Shown in pieces: positions 1 through 9,400 of a DNA stretch of 11,465 bases. The stretch's first letter is position 1; every line of letters starts with the position of its first letter. Made by a program: the position numbers and the translations under genes. This DNA comes from Polyrhizophydium stewartii (taxonomy: Eukaryota; Chytridiomycota; Chytridiomycetes; Rhizophydiales), in assembly GCA_027604665.1 (NCBI GenBank), contig JADGIZ010000583.1, forward strand, positions 1-11,465. Reading direction: 5' to 3'. Under the pieces are notes generated by a model. The model was given only the letters and a program-made list of their open reading frames with translations, ran no database searches and was not told where the DNA came from.

Positions 1-1
<1 letters not shown>

Positions 2-76
<75 letters not shown>
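2..76 (+). repeat. CAG trinucleotide repeat encoding Gln25+ in SWI1
   Basis: There are 25 consecutive Gln codons: one CAA at 2-4, then 24 CAG. The tract is cut by the window's left edge and may be longer. It is in frame with the SWI1 coding sequence. A run this pure indicates replication slippage. Degenerate CAG/TTG units (QLQQLQQLQQ) follow at about 92-121. Confidence 0.95.
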
Positions 77-78
<2 letters not shown>

Positions 79-2451
79 CAGTATGCGAAGCCAGTTGCAG
101 CAGTTGCAGCAGTTGCAGCAGGGCAGGAGCAGTGTCACACAGCCGCCGCTGTCTCTGCCGCCCATGAGCTCTTTGCCCCAACCTGTGACCACGGACATGA
201 ACGACATCCTCGCAACAAGCATCTTTCCATCCGACGCCCTGCCAGCAATCCAGCCCGGTGCTCAGCGCATTCAGCCTCCACTCGCCTCGCCGACCCAGCA
301 GCAGCAGATACAACAGCGCATGCATGCCATCCAACAGCAGCAGATCCAGTTGATGATGGGATCGCGCCAGCAGGGTGCGCTCCCGCCGCAGTTTATGTCA
401 CATCAGCACCAGCCGTCCCTGGCTGCGATCACCGGCATTCAACAGCCGCAGCCATCTCAGCCACAGGGGATGTCGTTGGATCCGCTCGGTAAGTTTTTGT
501 CGCTCTATGTGCGGTGGTTCATTAGATAAGATCTGCAAGCTTACCAAGTCGCACGCACCGACTGCCTGGATTATCCTCGACAGAAATGATGCGCACGTCA
601 TCTGGCTCTGCACTCGCACTGCCCAATGGTCTCCCGAAAGCGCCCAACTTTGCTCAACAGCCGCAGCCGCAGTCGCAGCAGCCGCAGCAGCCGCAGCAGC
701 CGCAGCCCCAGCAACAGCAGCCCGATGCAAACCTCTCGGTTGCCGTTGGCAGCGGTCCCAGCGATGACCTCAAATCATTCCTCGGCTCCCAGCAGGCTCA
801 GCAGGCACAACAGGCGTCTACCGCCTCGCATGTGTTCAAGCCACCGCAAGCTGGACTCGAGACTCCCGGCCTGCAGCAGCTACAGCAGCAGTCGCTATCG
901 CAGCCTTCCATGTCAGACCTTGCTGCCGAGCAAGCCAAGCGTGAGTTGTTGTGGTGCTCTCCATCGCGCCACTGCTGCCGCCCTTGGTGCTCACACAAAA
1001 TGCCAGTTGTCTATATGCGCCAGCTACAGGCCGCCCATAGCATGGACAACATCAAGATGCGGCAGCTACTAATGCAAGGCCAAGGGGCGGCTCCAGCTCT
1101 GTCGTTTGCTGCACACATGCAGTCGCCCGTGTCATCGACTGCGGCTTCTCAGCAGCAGCCGCTGGCTCCGCAGATGCAGCGCCAGGCGTCGACACAGAGC
1201 TCGCACGTCGATTCGGCCGAGACCCCTGCTGCCGTTTCGGACCAACAGCTTCGTCGCCGAGCATCTGCCGTGCTCGATTCGCCAGCGCAAGCGCCATCGA
1301 CGCCTCAGACGTGCACCGCCCAGTTCCAGACGGCACCGGGCCAGCCGCCTTCGCTTCAGCGGCAGTCTTCGTCGACTCCCACATCTGCACGCCCGCCACA
1401 GGGGTCGCCGCTTCCTTCATCCGCACAGCAGCAGTCGCAGTCGCAATCGCAGGCGCAGCAGCACTCGCAATCTCAGTCGCAGCCGCTACCGCAGTCGGAA
1501 TCCCAACCGCAGCAGCAGCAGCAGCAAGGCGCTCAGAACCAGCAGCTGCAGTCGGCACTCGCGGCGCTTTTGCCCGCGCAGGCCGTGAGCCCGCAGGGCA
1601 TGCTACGCCATCTGCAAGACAAGACCATCTTCGATCAGCTGTTCACCTCATTCCTGCTGAGCCGCAACACCCCGCTTGCGCGTGTACCTGTGCTCTCTTC
1701 CAAGCCCATCAACATGCACCAGGTTTTCTTGACCGTCGTACGCCACGGTGGCTACGAGCGAGTCTCGGCCAGCAAAAGCCCATGGAAGCTCATTGCCAAG
1801 GAGCTCGGCTACGAGCAGAACGCAAACGCTCCGTCTGTGCTGCGCAAAAACTACAGCACATACTTGCTTCCGCTCGAACAGCATCTGTTTCCTCAGCCGC
1901 CCCCTGTCAGTGCTGGCTCGCCTACCCAGTCGCTCGGCCAAGAGTCGTCTGCGATTTCGATTGCGACTGCCGGGAACCCACCATTGTCGGCTTCGTCCGC
2001 GTCGAGCATCATCTCGCCAACCCGTGGCGCTCCAGAGCTCGCGGATCCGCACACCCAGCAGCAGAACGCATCCATCTCGGCTCCGCCTGCGACCCTCCCA
2101 GCAGCAGCAGCAGCCGGTCAGCATCAGCAGCCGCCCGAGACCAGATCCGCGCAGCCGGAAGCCTTGGGCGTCCAAGTCGACCAGCAAAGTACCGCTCGTT
2201 CTCAGAAAACGCCCGCATCTGACGCCGGTCCTTCTGCTTCGTCGGTAGCGGTGCCAGCGGCTTTATCATCAGATGGCGCTGCCGCGGCGCAGCCCACCGT
2301 CACCGCAGCTTCATTGGCCGCCCAGCAGTACCAGCAACAGCAACAGCAGGCGCTTCAAGATCACAAGCGCCAGCTTCAGCAGCTGCAAGAGCTACAGAGG
2401 CAGCAAGATATTCATCTGATTCAGCAGCAGCTCCAGCATCAGAGCCAGTTC

Positions 2452-2520
<69 letters not shown>

Positions 2521-4933
2521 CAAAGTCTCGTCGAGCCTGCGCGGATCGAGGCTCTCTTAATCGACAAGGATGACGTCGCTTCGGTTCAAGACACGCAAGC
2601 CGAGGAAGACACGCAGGTTCTCGTTGATGAGGGGACAGTGCCGCCTCTTGTACAGCAGCGCCGTCTCTCGGTTGCAGATGATCTGCTCAATGGCCAGCAT
2701 GATGAGGATGACGCGGCTGCTGGCATGCTCGTCGACTTGGACTCGGCCGAGACGCAGCAGCGCCCCGACGCGCAGAGCCAGCCAAAGACACGCGACGTCG
2801 AGGCCAGCGCCCGGGAAGACACGGACGAGCCAGTCGAGGGGCCGCAAGTACAGCCGCTTGTTGCCCAGACAAACGAGCGCAGCAAGGACGAAGCAGAAGG
2901 CCCGGTCAAGCAAGAAGCAGAGGAGCAGGAGCGTCCGGCACGCGACCACTCGGGCGACACTGACCCAGACGCTGCGGGCTCCCAGCCCGCTAACGAGACC
3001 AAACAGGACGAAAAACCGGCCGCGGTCGAGGACGAGGCCTCCGTTTCGTCTGCCGCCGCTCCGCCCAAGCCCACCTTCTTTCCGCGCACACGCCGACTCA
3101 CTTCGTTTGGCGGCATCGATTTGGAGAAGCTTGCGCCGACGTTTCAGCGGCCGTCCCCGTCGCTCGAGAACTATCGTGCGTCCGCTCGTGCTTGTGGACG
3201 TCCAAACAACCGTCATATCTGTGCTTACGCTCTCGGACCCCTTAACGCTGCTGTCGCTGCCTCTGCTGCCGCACTGCGCTTCTCATTGCGCAGGCCCCTA
3301 CGACCCGCGGCGTCTGACCATGTCGCTCAAGTCGGGCCTGATGAGCGAAGTGCGCTTTGCGCTCGACTCCTTGATGGTGCACTCGCACTTTGGACTCGTA
3401 CACTTTTCCGAGAGCATCGACCTGCTCAATGCGCTCGTGCGGCTCGCGGGCGAGTGCATGATGGAGCTTTTTGTGCTCACGCCAGAGGCGCTGGCCATTC
3501 GACGCGAGCGGATGCTGGACTGGCGCAAGCAGCGGCGGCGGCGGCGCCCCGTGGCCGTTCAAGCCCGCTGTGATGGCATCAGCAATGGTGAAGACCAAGA
3601 AGGGCAGCTTCGTTCGAACAAACGGCGCTTTGTCACTGGCTCAAGCGGCTACTCGGGCGTCGACGATTCGGCGTTTGAGCAGTGCGTGCCCAGCTATGCG
3701 ACACTCTTCGAGGTTGAGAGTTTCGAGCAGCATGAGCTCGAGATGTTCACCGAGCCGACGCTGTGCGTACCAAAGATGCTGGCCGACCGATGCCTTGTAA
3801 TCGCAACGATCTTGCGGAACGCATCGTTTCACGAACGCAACCACTATGTGCTCGCGGCGCACCCGGGCGTCGTGGACCTTATCTATTGGACGCTCGACCT
3901 GACGGTCTTTCTCGCAGACGACGCCGACCGCACCAGCAACGGAGCCAGCGACGGCGGCGGCCGGTGCGGGCCACCGGGCGAAGCAGACTCACCAGACACC
4001 GCCGACGATGCAGAGGAAGTGCTGGAGCAGCCACGGAAACGGCCCCGTGGCAGCGATCTTGGAGATGGCGCTGCCCATGACACCGCAGACAGCGCATTGC
4101 ATTCTCACGACGGCGGCGACGGTGGTGCTGTGGGAGTCGAATGCGATGATGTCGACAATGGCGCGCCAAGCTCCGACTTTGACGACACGAGCATCAGCCG
4201 GCCGCGGCTGCCGCACACGCTTGTGCACGTGCTCGACCACCGCAAGAACGCCGTTGTGATGCTGTCCAACATTGGCGCCGGCGTGCACTGCGCGACGACC
4301 GACATGGCCATGACGGTTCTGGATACCCTGTCGGACTTTCTGAGCGACGACTCGACCGCTTACGTGTTTCCGGCGCTGGATGCACTTGCGCGGCTGATGC
4401 TCAACTCGGCCAACTTTGAGCCGTTTGCGGCGTTCCCGCGGATACGCCTGCTTGCGCGGCGCGTTGCGATGCTGTTTCCGAAGACGCAGCAGCGCGACCG
4501 CACGCCCGAGGAGCTTGCACAGCTGCACTTGGTCTCAATCGTGCTCTTTACGCTCGCACAGATTGGCGGCAATCCCGTGCGCAACGAAATCTGCCGCGCG
4601 CCTGGCCTGGTGCGCCAGATGATCCAGCTGTGCTCGGTTGCCCTCCGGACCTTTTACCAGGACTGCCGCGCTGCGCACGCGCTTCCCGGCTCGAGCCAGG
4701 CCCAGGCGATGCTTGCCCGCGCCAACGCGCAGCTGACGCAGATCATGCCCACGTGTCTCCGCGCGCTGTTCACGCTGATCGAGCTCGCCAAGAGCCCCGA
4801 TGTGCGCGAGACCATGACCGCGTTTGAGCCCGAACTGCTCATCCTGTCGCACGACGCAACCATCATCAACCAGCCAGATATCATCACGCTGATCGGCACC
4901 CTCATGCTCGAAATCGGCGGCGGCCACGAGTGA
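2..4933 (+). CDS. SWI1: SWI1/ARID1-type subunit of the SWI/SNF chromatin remodelling complex (5' partial, 4 exons)
   Basis: Spliced model: 2-488, 584-940, 1007-3175, 3294-4933 (stop TGA); 4653 nt, 1550 residues in the window. The reading frame is open at the left edge, so the start is missing. Window residues 1-25 are glutamine, followed by Gln/Pro/Ser-rich disordered sequence. An ARID domain lies at about residues 480-577 (nt 1600-1893), with the typical motifs INMHQVFLTVVRHGGYE, WKLIAKELG and LRKNYSTYLLPLEQHLF. A second Q22 tract is at about 764-785, then an acidic linker. From about 1014 to the end is a BAF250_C-like helical-repeat domain: MSLKSGLMSEVRFALDSL and RCLVIATILRN resemble ARID1A segments (recalled from memory, not searched). 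Basic NLS-like clusters are WRKQRRRRRP (about 1081) and RKRPR (about 1252). By family knowledge this nuclear subunit contacts DNA through the ARID and helps target and stabilise the remodeller. An ARID2-type or other ARID protein is less likely given the C-terminal domain. Exon phases are 1, 1 and 1 and agree throughout. Confidence 0.9.
489..583 (+). other. Intron 1 of the SWI1 homologue (95 nt)
   Basis: The donor is a perfect GTAAGT at 489 and the acceptor is CTCGACAG ending at 583. The phase-1 junction (G plus AA) gives a Glu codon and restores the frame into the MMRTSSG exon. Read through, the upstream frame stops at 527-529, so splicing is needed. A branch-like CCGAC lies about 20 bases before the acceptor. 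Confidence 0.85.
941..1006 (+). other. Intron 2 of the SWI1 homologue (66 nt, stop-free)
   Basis: The donor is GTGAGT at 941 and the acceptor is ATGCCAG ending at 1006, with a CTCAC branch-like box at 990-994. The phase-1 junction gives AEQAK-LVYMRQLQ. The interval is 22 codons with no stop, so retention would add 22 Cys- and Trp-containing residues unlike the flanking Gln-rich protein. That composition shift supports it being an intron. Confidence 0.8.
2452..2517 (+). repeat. Second CAG repeat encoding Gln22 in SWI1
   Basis: There are 22 consecutive Gln codons, all CAG except one CAA at 2467-2469, ended by CAT (His). The tract sits in a Gln-rich region from about 2326 with LQQLQELQRQQ spacing. 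It lies between the ARID domain and the acidic linker. Confidence 0.95.
3176..3293 (+). other. Intron 3 of the SWI1 homologue (118 nt)
   Basis: The donor is GTGCGT at 3176. A CTTAAC branch box lies at 3241-3246, followed by a pyrimidine-rich stretch, and the acceptor TTGCGCAG ends at 3293. The phase-1 junction rebuilds ENY-R-PYDPRRL and moves the frame from the ARID exon into the C-terminal domain exon. Without it the conserved C-terminal domain would be out of frame. Confidence 0.88.
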
Positions 4934-5066
4934 CGCTTCTGTTGCTATGGCCCTCGCCTGCACGGCGCCTCTGCCTGGCCTCGTCTCCCGAATGAAGCCG
5001 GCGTTTCCAATACTGTGCTTGACGTCTTGACGCTGGTTTCGCGCCGTGTCGCTGGTTGCCCACAAA
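4934..5066 (+). promoter_or_regulatory. SWI1-RPP1 intergenic region: putative RPP1 leader with uORF and CRE-like site
   Basis: This 133-base gap must hold the SWI1 3' end and the RPP1 promoter and leader. TGACGTC occurs at 5020-5026, one base short of the CREB/ATF palindrome, inside a direct repeat TTGACG at 5019-5024 and 5027-5032. A 27-codon uORF (ATG 4947, in-frame ATG 4992, TGA 5028-5030) ends 36 bases before the RPP1 ATG. No AATAAA or TATA box was seen. That this region drives RPP1 is inferred from position. Confidence 0.45.
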
Positions 5067-6364
5067 ATGTTTGACCTGGCCGTGCCCGAGGCCGCGTTGG
5101 CGGGCGACGGCGCTCGCGTGCTGGGCATGCTCGTGCGGTTCGGCTTCCGCGGCATCGCCATCTCCGTCACAAGCGACGGTAACCTCAACAAGTCCAAGGT
5201 GGGCAGCGGCGCGCCGGTCCCGCGCACGCGGCCCGCTTTCACCGCTGACAACGGCTCTTCCGACGACAACGACCGGCGACGGCGACGCCCGCGACGGCCG
5301 CACGCCCAGCCATGCCAGATTGACCGCTCCAAGTACGCCGCCATGCTTGAAAAGGCCGCAGGCGACGCCGTTGTGCCACGGGCGTCGCCGCCCCTGCTGG
5401 CCCAGGCCAACTCGGACCTGCCGCGCTCTCTCGCCGCGACGACGTTTGACCTGTTCACGAGGCTGTCGGTCGTGCTGGACAACCCGTCGCACAACTACTC
5501 GATCGTGAGTCCTGCGCTGCGGCTTTGCGAGCCCGGACCCCCTCCCCGGCGCTCACGCAGACTGCAGTCGTCGGGCAGCCCAATCGTGGCATCATACGAC
5601 ATCCTCGCCGTGCACCCCAAAACCGAGAAGCTGTTCCAGGCCGCCTGCCAGCAGCTGGAGGTCGACATCGTCTCGCTCGACATGGGGTCGCGGCTCCCGT
5701 TCCATCTGCGGCATCCCACCATCAACGCAGCAATCCAGCGCGGCGTGCACTTTGAGATCTGCTACGCTCCGGCGATCCGCGACTCGACGGCGCGCAGGCA
5801 CATCATCTCGAACTCGGCCGCACTCATGCGAGCCACAAAGGGCCGCAATATCGTGCTGAGCTCTGAGCTCGTGCAGGCGTTTGACTTGCGAGGACCACAC
5901 GACATCGCTAATCTGTGAGCGCGCCGGTCCACTGATTCCTTGGTCCGTCCACTGCTGACCAGAGTGATGCTTTGCTGGCAACGACGGCTGTGTTGGTGTG
6001 CAGTGCGGCGCTCTTCAGCATGAACCAGGCCCAGGCGATGGCGGCGCTGACGACCAACGTGCGCGCAGTGCTCCTTCATGCAGGTGAGGCCCCAAGACAG
6101 ACTTGTAGCACTCGCTTGCATTGCTGGCAGCCACACTCACGCGCTCGACCCATGCCAGCGACGCGCAGGGACACGTATCGTGCGGTCATGTCTATGGAAG
6201 CCTCCGGCATTCCTGGAGCGCCAGGTGAAACCCCCGACGATCACGAAAACCCAGATGCGCGACCAGGTTCCGCAGCGCGCAAGTGGAAGGCCGCGCGGCT
6301 TGAAGACCAGGATTTTATCTCGTTTGACGATTTGGGTGGAGACGAAGACCCCATGGACATGTGA
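5067..6364 (+). CDS. RPP1: RNase P / RNase MRP protein subunit Rpp1 (p30 family)
   Basis: Spliced model: 5067-5504, 5568-5914, 6004-6083, 6159-6364; 1071 nt, 356 residues. By family knowledge Rpp1/Rpp30 is a TIM-barrel-like protein of nuclear RNase P (5' maturation of tRNA) and RNase MRP (rRNA processing). Family landmarks seen: VVLDNPSH (about residue 136), YDILAVHPKTEKLF (156-169), YAPAIRDSTARRH (about 212), KGRNIVLSS (about 237), RGPHDIAN (about 254). The spliced ANL-AALFSMNQAQ, then LLHA-ATRRDTY, matches the recalled human p30 layout. The start ATG follows CACAAA (A at -3) and opens a typical short N-terminus. The tail after about 300 is acidic and divergent. A basic linker at about residues 45-84 (nt 5199-5318) is absent from the family and may be a retained or missed intron; removal gives 316 residues. 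Confidence 0.92.
5199..5318 (+). other. Possible optional intron in RPP1 exon 1 (120 nt)
   Basis: Donor-like GTGGGC at 5199 and acceptor-like CCATGCCAG ending at 5318 (alternative acceptor at 5309) are both phase 0, so frame is kept either way. The interval encodes a low-complexity, Arg-rich stretch that aligns with nothing in recalled p30 proteins. A CGCTGAC branch-like box lies about 70 bases before the acceptor, which is rather far. The donor is weaker than the others in the window, so the coding alternative stays open. Confidence 0.4.
5505..5567 (+). other. RPP1 intron 1 (63 nt, stop-free)
   Basis: The donor is GTGAGT at 5505 and the acceptor is ACTGCAG ending at 5567, phase 0. Removal joins NPSHNYSI to SSGSPIVASYDILAV, giving the spacing expected between the PSH and YDILAVHPKTEKLF blocks. 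The 21 intron codons lack a stop. Confidence 0.85.
5915..6003 (+). other. RPP1 intron 2 (89 nt)
   Basis: The donor is GTGAGC at 5915 and the acceptor is GGTGTGCAG ending at 6003, phase 2. The join DIANL-AALFSMNQAQ matches the family block RGPYDVANLGLLFGLS in length and frame. A nearer AG at 5962 fails on phase. Without splicing the frame stops at 5916-5918. Confidence 0.88.
6084..6158 (+). other. RPP1 intron 3 (75 nt, stop-free)
   Basis: The donor is GTGAGG at 6084 and the acceptor is CCATGCCAG ending at 6158, phase 1. The join AVLLHA-ATRRDTYRAV matches the family pattern (LLHG followed by ETRK). Other AGs at 6130 and 6177 give wrong frames. The interval has no stop in frame, so retention would insert 25 residues. 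Confidence 0.78.
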
Positions 6365-6455
6365 ATACACGGCTAGCAGCGCATGTGTTTCGATGGTTTT
6401 CGGATTCAACAATAACGATTTCCGTGTTAATGCACGCTATCCACAAGCACCGCGC
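6365..6455. other. Tail-to-tail intergenic gap between RPP1 and the minus-strand gene
   Basis: Only 91 bases separate the two convergent stop codons. The stretch is visibly more AT-rich than its surroundings, with AACAATAAC near 6408 and TTAATG near 6428, which could serve as 3' processing elements on either strand. No canonical AATAAA was seen on either strand. The 3' UTRs of the two transcripts very likely overlap. Confidence 0.6.
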
Positions 6456-9400
6456 TCAAAAGTCGCCAAATTCGTCGTTGATCGCCGCGGCCAAATCAGC
6501 TGGCATGATCAGCGGATAGTCAATCTGCTGCTGCAGAATCTCGAGCACGCATCTCCGCCAGATGTTATACTTTGGATCTGCAAAGACTGCACAAAGGCGG
6601 CGATTGTCAACAAGCGGAAGCGCCGAGCATCTAAAACAGGATTGATGGCCTAGTAGACCCACCTTGTGTGTCCCATCCGGGCTCAAGCAGGCACAGCCCG
6701 CTTGCCGATCGCGGGAAGCACCGCACAAACACTGGGTCCAGGTCCGGGTCGATTTCGTCCTCGGGCACCACGCACGTCGATGGCCGTTCGATCACGCTGC
6801 TCCGCTCCGACACCACCGATGACCGCGGAGACGCGCCTTCGTCGTCGATGCGGAAGCTTTTTGCATGCAGAAACTGCTTGTCTGGCGGCGCTGAGCCGTC
6901 GGTCAGCTTGCGACGACTGGCCTGTCGTGGCAAAGTGTGCGGCCGCCTGTCTTCATCAAGAGCACGGCTTGATGCGGGGACGGAGATAGCATTCGCGTCC
7001 AAAGCACCGCGCTGCGCGAGATCGGCCGTGGATGATGGGATTGAGATGGGCTCGTCGTCCGGGCCGAGGATTGCAATTTGGCTCTGCTGCCGAGTCAGCA
7101 CCGGCGTGATGGGCAGACCCGTATCGGTGCGCTGCACCGCAAGACCTGCATCGGTCTTTCTGAGCGCCTCCGTTGAGCGCGAAGTTGCCAAAAGCTGGCT
7201 GCCAAGCTTTGCGTTCTGCGATTGGCCCATCTTTTGCGGCAAGCGGTGGTTCAGTGATGGTTTGGATCCCGCGGGGCTTTCAGAGCGCGAGACGATAGTC
7301 TCGAGATCGGTGCTCAACCACGGCGGCTGCAGACCCATGCTGCGCGATAGAACGGCCGCCTGTGCGCTAGCTTGGACTCCCGTGACAGCATCCTGTGCGG
7401 AACCCGACTCCTCGGATATGGCAAATGCCTGCATATGCGCAGAATCGCTCGGCGAGTTCAGATTGCCGGACGACTTGGATGCGTTGAGAGACCCGCGCCG
7501 GCTTCCCGTATGATCGTGTGAGAGGTCGGCGGCAGAGCCAGAAACCGTCGCGGCCCTCTTGCTGCGAGTGTGCACCAGAGGCGGATCGGCAGCCCGGGCT
7601 TTATCATCCTGCGATGGCGTCTCCGCACCAGATTCGCTTGACCGTGCGGTCGACCGGCCGTTGACATGCTCCGCCGCAATGGAAGCGGCATCAATCGAGG
7701 TCGATAGCGGCGAGCGCGCGTGGCCGGCAACGGAGCTCGCACGCGAGCCGGGCTCGTCAGAAGCCAAGATAGTCGCAGCGCCTGCGATTGCAGAGTGGTG
7801 CAGCATCGAGGCGGGCATGCCGGACGCAGATGCGTTTGAATAGTTGCGAGGACGCTGCAGACTCGGGCGGCCGGATGCGCCACCGATGGAGCTGCTGTGC
7901 GGGCGTGCGATGCCGGGCTTCCCATCGAAGGCCGAGCGCCCAGAAGCGTTGCGAGGCAGCGATGCACTTGCGCCCGATGAGCTGACGAACGGACTCACGG
8001 GCATGCTGGCTGGCGCGAACGGCGACCGCGGTGAAGGCGTAAACGACAGATGTGCCTGCAGCGAAAGCGGCGTGCCGGCAGGCGACGTGACTGATGCTTC
8101 CTGGAAGCTGACTGTGCGCACCGACAGCGGCGCCGCAGCACCTCCAGGCCTCTGGCCCATCTTTGAGTAATCAAAGGCTGACTTTGATGCAGCACGCCCA
8201 AACGACATCTGTGATGGGCCGCGCGCTTGCGAGACGGACGCGCCGCGGGCCAGGGTTGCCATGGTTGGCGGCGAGGGCGGTTCTGGCTCGCCCGACGACG
8301 AGATAGTCGATAGATTCTGCGTTGCTGACCGCAGGCCACCCGCAAGCTGTGCTCCGGACATGGATCCGGGCGAGCCTGGCGGCGGCATGCCTGACTTGTT
8401 CGTCCACGTCTGAGCACGCGACCGGCTTGCTGACTCGGGTCGCCGCGCATCGGCTGCAGCAGCATCAAAGTACCCGGAGAGTCCCGCTTCTGACTGGATC
8501 GTCTGCTGCGAGTTGGGGCTCGTCAACCTTGGGCCGACCGCTGCGCGCAGCTTGGCCAACAGATCGTCCGGCGTCATGTCCAGTGGTTTGGCCGACGTCG
8601 ACGCCGACCGCGACCGCGGGTCGCCCAGCGTTGCAGCTGAGATTCCCGCGCTAAATCGCATCGGGGTGGCGGTTGTTGCCTTGGCTGCCGACGATGCAGC
8701 TGCCGATGCCACGGTCTGCGGCAAGCTTCGGCCCAGGGTCATGCTCATGGGCATCGGGTGGGATCCACCAAGGCTGCTCGTGGACGCCGCCGATCCAGCT
8801 CGGCTGCGCTGCGGAGTCGCTGACCGCGATGAATCTGCCCCGAGCTGCAAGACTTTGGACAGCGGTGGGCTGAGCATTCCCTGCTGAGTGAGTGCCTGCT
8901 GATGCTGCTGAGCCATGCCAATCACGGCAGGGTTGAAGTTGAGCTGTGACTGCGCGCGACTACGGCGTCCGTTGCTGGGCGGATCGTTTGGTTGCTCCGA
9001 TGCCGGCTGCGATCGCAGCGCCTCCTGTGTTGCCGAGGCCGTCCTAGGCGCACCATCCGAGTTGGCTGTCGAGGCGGTGGACACGCCGCCGGGTTGAAGC
9101 TTCGATACGGACGAGGCATATCGATGTCCAGCGAGTGCCGATTGGCTTGCCGGTACCAAAGGCACCTGCCGCGGGGCGGATGATGGTCCGGATCTGTCTG
9201 GCGCCGCGTCCGACGACGAAGATTGCTTGTGAAGTGCGGCTTGAGTCGTCAGCGCCGACTGCCCCGTGGATCCAAGGCTGATGTCCATCTGCGCAACGTC
9301 GTGCTTGCTGCGGCTGGCCAGTGTTGGCGAGACCGCTGCTGGAGCTTGGCTTGTGACCGCAAACGGCGACTTGGGCTGCAGGTTCAGCACGCCTTCGCTC

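Noticed and set aside
1311..2222. 303-codon plus-strand frame overlapping the SWI1 ARID exon
   Set aside because: Ala/Arg-rich translation typical of a frame-shifted CAG/GC-rich sequence. The overlapping frame has a clear ARID domain.
2570..2577. TGACGTCG as a CRE-type regulatory site
   Set aside because: It lies inside SWI1 coding sequence (Asp-Asp-Val codons) and has no supporting context.
2557..3216. 219-codon minus-strand frame opposite SWI1
   Set aside because: Antisense shadow of the acidic linker. No domain, and it runs across the SWI1 intron without meaning.
4535..5494. 319-codon minus-strand frame spanning the SWI1 end and RPP1 start
   Set aside because: It is antisense to two supported genes and their intergenic region, with no family resemblance.
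5963..6003. SDALLATTAVLV as RPP1 coding sequence using the acceptor at 5962
   Set aside because: Phase does not match the upstream exon. The acceptor at 6003 restores both phase and the family spacing after DIANL.
6078..6653. 191-codon plus-strand frame reading through the RPP1 tail into the convergent gene
   Set aside because: It is out of frame with the RPP1 family blocks. The spliced frame ending at 6364 gives the expected motif after LLHA.
6668..7513. 281-codon plus-strand open frame antisense to the minus-strand gene
   Set aside because: It lies wholly opposite the large Ser-rich coding exon in high-GC DNA, where stop-free shadows are common. It shows no recognisable domain and no splice or start context.
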